Assembly (NCBI GenBank): GCA_964404595.1
Contig: CAYOKQ010000007.1
Location: 1-40,787, forward strand
Direction: 5' to 3'
Length of the DNA: 40,787 nt
From: CAYJXA01 sp964404595
GTDB taxonomy: Archaea; Nanobdellota; Nanobdellia; Woesearchaeales; GW2011-AR9
The notes under the pieces are model-generated. The model worked only from the letters and a program-made list of their open reading frames with translations, made no database searches and was not told the origin of the DNA. This document shows positions 38,462-40,787 of the stretch, piece after piece (position 1 is the stretch's first letter; each line of letters opens with the position of its first letter). The translations under genes were made by a program, and so were the position numbers.

Positions 38462-40768
38462 ATGAAGGTCCCGGAAAAGATATTTACAGGCTTGCTGGGT
38501 TTAAGCATTATTACTTTAAGCATCTTTGTTGTTTTATTGATATTTTCACCCACACCAGTAGAACAACCCCCCTTTAAAGCAATTACGATCACCCATATCA
38601 GCCCTCTTTTGCCTGTTGATATTGAATATGAAGCTCTCATTTCTATACCTACAGAAGGCGGATTTGGCTGGAGTTCTCGCTCGAGCGAAAAAGATGAGGA
38701 AGATGAAGCAGATGATGATGAACCTGATGGAGACGATGAACCTGAAGAAGAAGAAGATCAGATCGGCGAGGAAGATGAGGAAATACCGACTTTGCTGGAA
38801 GTTCCTCCTGCTGATTACAAAATCGCATTTATCGGTGATTCGGGCCTGGGAGAAAATTACCGCCGGGTCCTTGAATTAATTCGGGATGAAGGTACAGATG
38901 CTGTCATTCATGCCGGAGATTTAGGTTATGATGAAGGGGGCAGTGAAACACCGCAGTTATGGCTCGATGTAATTGAAGCAGTGCTTGACCCCGTTGCTGA
39001 CCAAGGAACTTTTCCTTACTTTTTTACCATGGGAAATCATGATGTCAGCTACTGGAATGATGACAACGGCTATCGGGAGATATTAGAAACCAGGCTTTCA
39101 CGATTAGACGTTGACTATGAAGGCGATCCGGCTTTACTTGGCGCGCGAACAAGTTTTGTGTATAATGGTATTGCCATTACCCTCACAGCCCCGGGTGAAG
39201 ATGAAGATGTTGCTGGTGAAAATCATGCTGGATTTATCGAAGAGCAATTGGAAGATAACTCCCAGCTGTGGGATATTTGCGCTTGGCATAGAAACCAACG
39301 GGCTATGCAAGTTGGCGGAAAGGGCGATGAGACTGGATGGGAAGTATATGAAACATGCCGAGAATTAGGTGCAATCATAGCTACGGCACATGAACATAGT
39401 TATGGCCGGACAGAAGTACTGCGCGATATGAGCGAGCAAATCATTGCTGATGACTTATCTCCCTACATTATCCAGCCGCAGCAGACCTTCGCATTTCATA
39501 ATGGGCTGGGCGGGCAATCTATTCGCAGCCAGCGAAGTGATATTGAAGAATTAGATTATTTTGCCAGTGTTTATACCGCAGACCAGAATGCCACGTATGG
39601 GGCTTTATTCATTGAATTTCATGTTGACGACAACCCCCGAAAAGCACATGCCTATTTCAAGAACATAAATGGAGAGATCATCGATGATTTTGAGATATAT
39701 AACAATACTCCCGAAATAGAAGGAGAGGGGGAAGAGGGAGAAGAGGAAGGAGAAGAAGAAGGAGAAGAACCTATCCCTCCAGCAGGCTTTGTCTATGCTG
39801 ATGGAACGCAGCTTCGCCTGAATGGAAATCCCTATCAATTTATCGGATTTAACGTCTATGGGCTGGCAAATGATGATGAGATTTATGATTGCGGGCCAAG
39901 CGCCAATCATGGCGAGAATCCAGAAGAATATTTAGAAGCATTATTTTCTACATTAAGTGGGCAGGGAGTTAATGCCATCCGATTTTGGGCTTTTCAAAGC
40001 TTTACTGAGAACGGGGAAGATTTCACCGGCATCGACCGGGTAATTAATTATGCAAATAGGTATAATGTAAAATTAATTCCTGTTTTTGAAAATCAGTGGG
40101 AAGATTGCACCCAGGGAGGAGAAAAATCCAGCCAATGGTATGAGGAAGAATATCAAGATGAGTATGGTGAGTACGATCTTTCATACCCAGAATACGTAGA
40201 ACGAATTGTATCCCGCTATGAGGATGAACCGACCATCCTCATGTGGCAGTTGATGAATGAAGCAGAAAGCGAGGATGCGCAAGACTTGTATGATTTTACA
40301 GTTGAGATGTCCGAATTAGTTCATTCTATCGATCAAAATCATTTAGTCAGTTTGGGGACTATCGGAACCGGGCAAGAGGGTACTGACAATGAACATTTTG
40401 AACACTTGCATAACATTGATACAATTGATGTGGTGGAAGCACATGATTATCACCATGAGCAGGAAGCATGGCCCACTGATGGGTTTCATTCCATTGATCG
40501 AGCCTGGAGGGTGAGCCAAGAAGTTGGAAAACCATTTTTCATCGGAGAAGCAGGAATTAGTGTTGACGATGATGATGGCGATATCGAAGAGATAGAAAGG
40601 GCAGTATTATTTGAAGAAAAAATTCGAGCTGCACAGGACCATGGCGTAGCTGGATATTTGATCTGGCAGTGGGATAATGACGAAGAAAATTATGGTGAAG
40701 GCTGCGGCGGGGGATATTGTGTGACTGAAGGAGATCCAGTGCTGGACATAATACAACATTTTTCATAA
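38462..40768 (+). CDS. Secreted fusion: calcineurin-like phosphoesterase + GH5 glycoside hydrolase (768 aa)
   Basis: A membrane segment (residues about 8-29) and an acidic Asp/Glu linker (76-108) are followed by a metallophosphoesterase domain (118-410): FIGDSG (D126), HAGDLGYDEG (D153), MGNHDVSYW (N192, H193), CAWHRNQR (H276) and TAHEHSYGRTE (H310, H312), closest to the purple-acid-phosphatase type. A Glu/Gly linker (420-436) leads to a GH5 domain (441-768): GFNVYGLAND, GVNAIRFWAFQSF, IPVFENQWEDC, MWQLMNEAESE with acid/base E600, and FFIGEAGIS with nucleophile E696, similar to beta-mannanase-type GH5 enzymes. Both domains retain their catalytic residues. It should sit outside the cell. The acidic linkers are striking. 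Fusion of these two activities is unusual in my experience. Confidence 0.9.
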   Translation: MKVPEKIFTGLLGLSIITLSIFVVLLIFSPTPVEQPPFKAITITHISPLLPVDIEYEALISIPTEGGFGWSSRSSEKDEEDEADDDEPDGDDEPEEEEDQIGEEDEEIPTLLEVPPADYKIAFIGDSGLGENYRRVLELIRDEGTDAVIHAGDLGYDEGGSETPQLWLDVIEAVLDPVADQGTFPYFFTMGNHDVSYWNDDNGYREILETRLSRLDVDYEGDPALLGARTSFVYNGIAITLTAPGEDEDVAGENHAGFIEEQLEDNSQLWDICAWHRNQRAMQVGGKGDETGWEVYETCRELGAIIATAHEHSYGRTEVLRDMSEQIIADDLSPYIIQPQQTFAFHNGLGGQSIRSQRSDIEELDYFASVYTADQNATYGALFIEFHVDDNPRKAHAYFKNINGEIIDDFEIYNNTPEIEGEGEEGEEEGEEEGEEPIPPAGFVYADGTQLRLNGNPYQFIGFNVYGLANDDEIYDCGPSANHGENPEEYLEALFSTLSGQGVNAIRFWAFQSFTENGEDFTGIDRVINYANRYNVKLIPVFENQWEDCTQGGEKSSQWYEEEYQDEYGEYDLSYPEYVERIVSRYEDEPTILMWQLMNEAESEDAQDLYDFTVEMSELVHSIDQNHLVSLGTIGTGQEGTDNEHFEHLHNIDTIDVVEAHDYHHEQEAWPTDGFHSIDRAWRVSQEVGKPFFIGEAGISVDDDDGDIEEIERAVLFEEKIRAAQDHGVAGYLIWQWDNDEENYGEGCGGGYCVTEGDPVLDIIQHFS

Positions 40769-40787
40769 CTGCCTAAGTTTCATAATG

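Noticed and set aside
1..40787. tRNA or rRNA genes
   Set aside because: I looked for cloverleaf and TTCGAAT/TTCAAAT type T-arm signatures and saw none with proper partners; a covariance-model scan would be needed to exclude unusual ones.

Overview
The window looks like a piece of a DPANN-type archaeal genome, most likely Woesearchaeota-like. It encodes an archaeal uL11, pyruvoyl-dependent arginine decarboxylase, a PAC2-family protein, a METTL5-like methyltransferase, a Ser-His type signal peptidase and an MgtC/DUF4010 membrane protein. Several surface proteins are present, one with the N-terminal membrane anchor followed by ITGAAV that is common in such archaea. Many starts have a TATA-like box (TTTATAAA or TTTAAATA type) about 20-35 nt upstream and no ribosome binding site, so leaderless transcription is probable. 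Two runs of 10 N (26330-26339, 31123-31132) are scaffold gaps that each split one gene. The phylum is inferred from gene content only.

Layout. 1-12.2 kb is a cell-surface block: a small secreted ORF that may be frameshifted, a TPR protein and a lipoprotein beta-propeller with a bacterial (Myxococcota-like) look, an AAA/DUF4143 ATPase, a PKD lipoprotein, an unknown 268-aa protein and a 1931-aa beta-helix surface protein. The block lies between inverted copies of one repeat (1-66 and 12244-12309). The right copy is the end of a complete 302-bp MITE-like element (12244-12545) with terminal inverted repeats, nested fold-backs and a probable 7-8 bp target duplication.

12.6-24 kb mixes housekeeping genes (uL11, arginine decarboxylase, cofactor-independent phosphoglycerate mutase, AdoMet decarboxylase-like, PAC2) with toxin-antitoxin-like modules: MNT nucleotidyltransferase with a stub of a HEPN gene, DUF4258/DUF2283, UPF0175/PIN and VapBC. 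It also holds a serine recombinase and several decayed genes: a SET-domain fragment, a PIN tail, an internally deleted PAC2 copy and a third PAC2 tail. Gene turnover here is evident from the sequence.

24-31.4 kb carries a large secreted protein with aromatic/TG repeats, membrane proteins, small winged-helix proteins, the METTL5-like methyltransferase and MgtC/DUF4010. 31.5-40.8 kb carries a GHKL ATPase of anti-sigma-factor type and a Tat lipoprotein beta-propeller. Next come a compact minus-strand operon (M28 peptidase, OGFOD1/Tpa1-like prolyl hydroxylase, possible split C-terminal partner), a permuted NlpC/P60-like protein and a signal peptidase. The window ends with an unusual secreted fusion of a metallophosphoesterase to a GH5 glycoside hydrolase.

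The most unusual items are the structured MITE and its inverted copies, the split OGFOD1-like operon, the phosphoesterase-GH5 fusion, the PAC2 duplication and decay cluster, and the co-occurrence of two pyruvoyl decarboxylase families.
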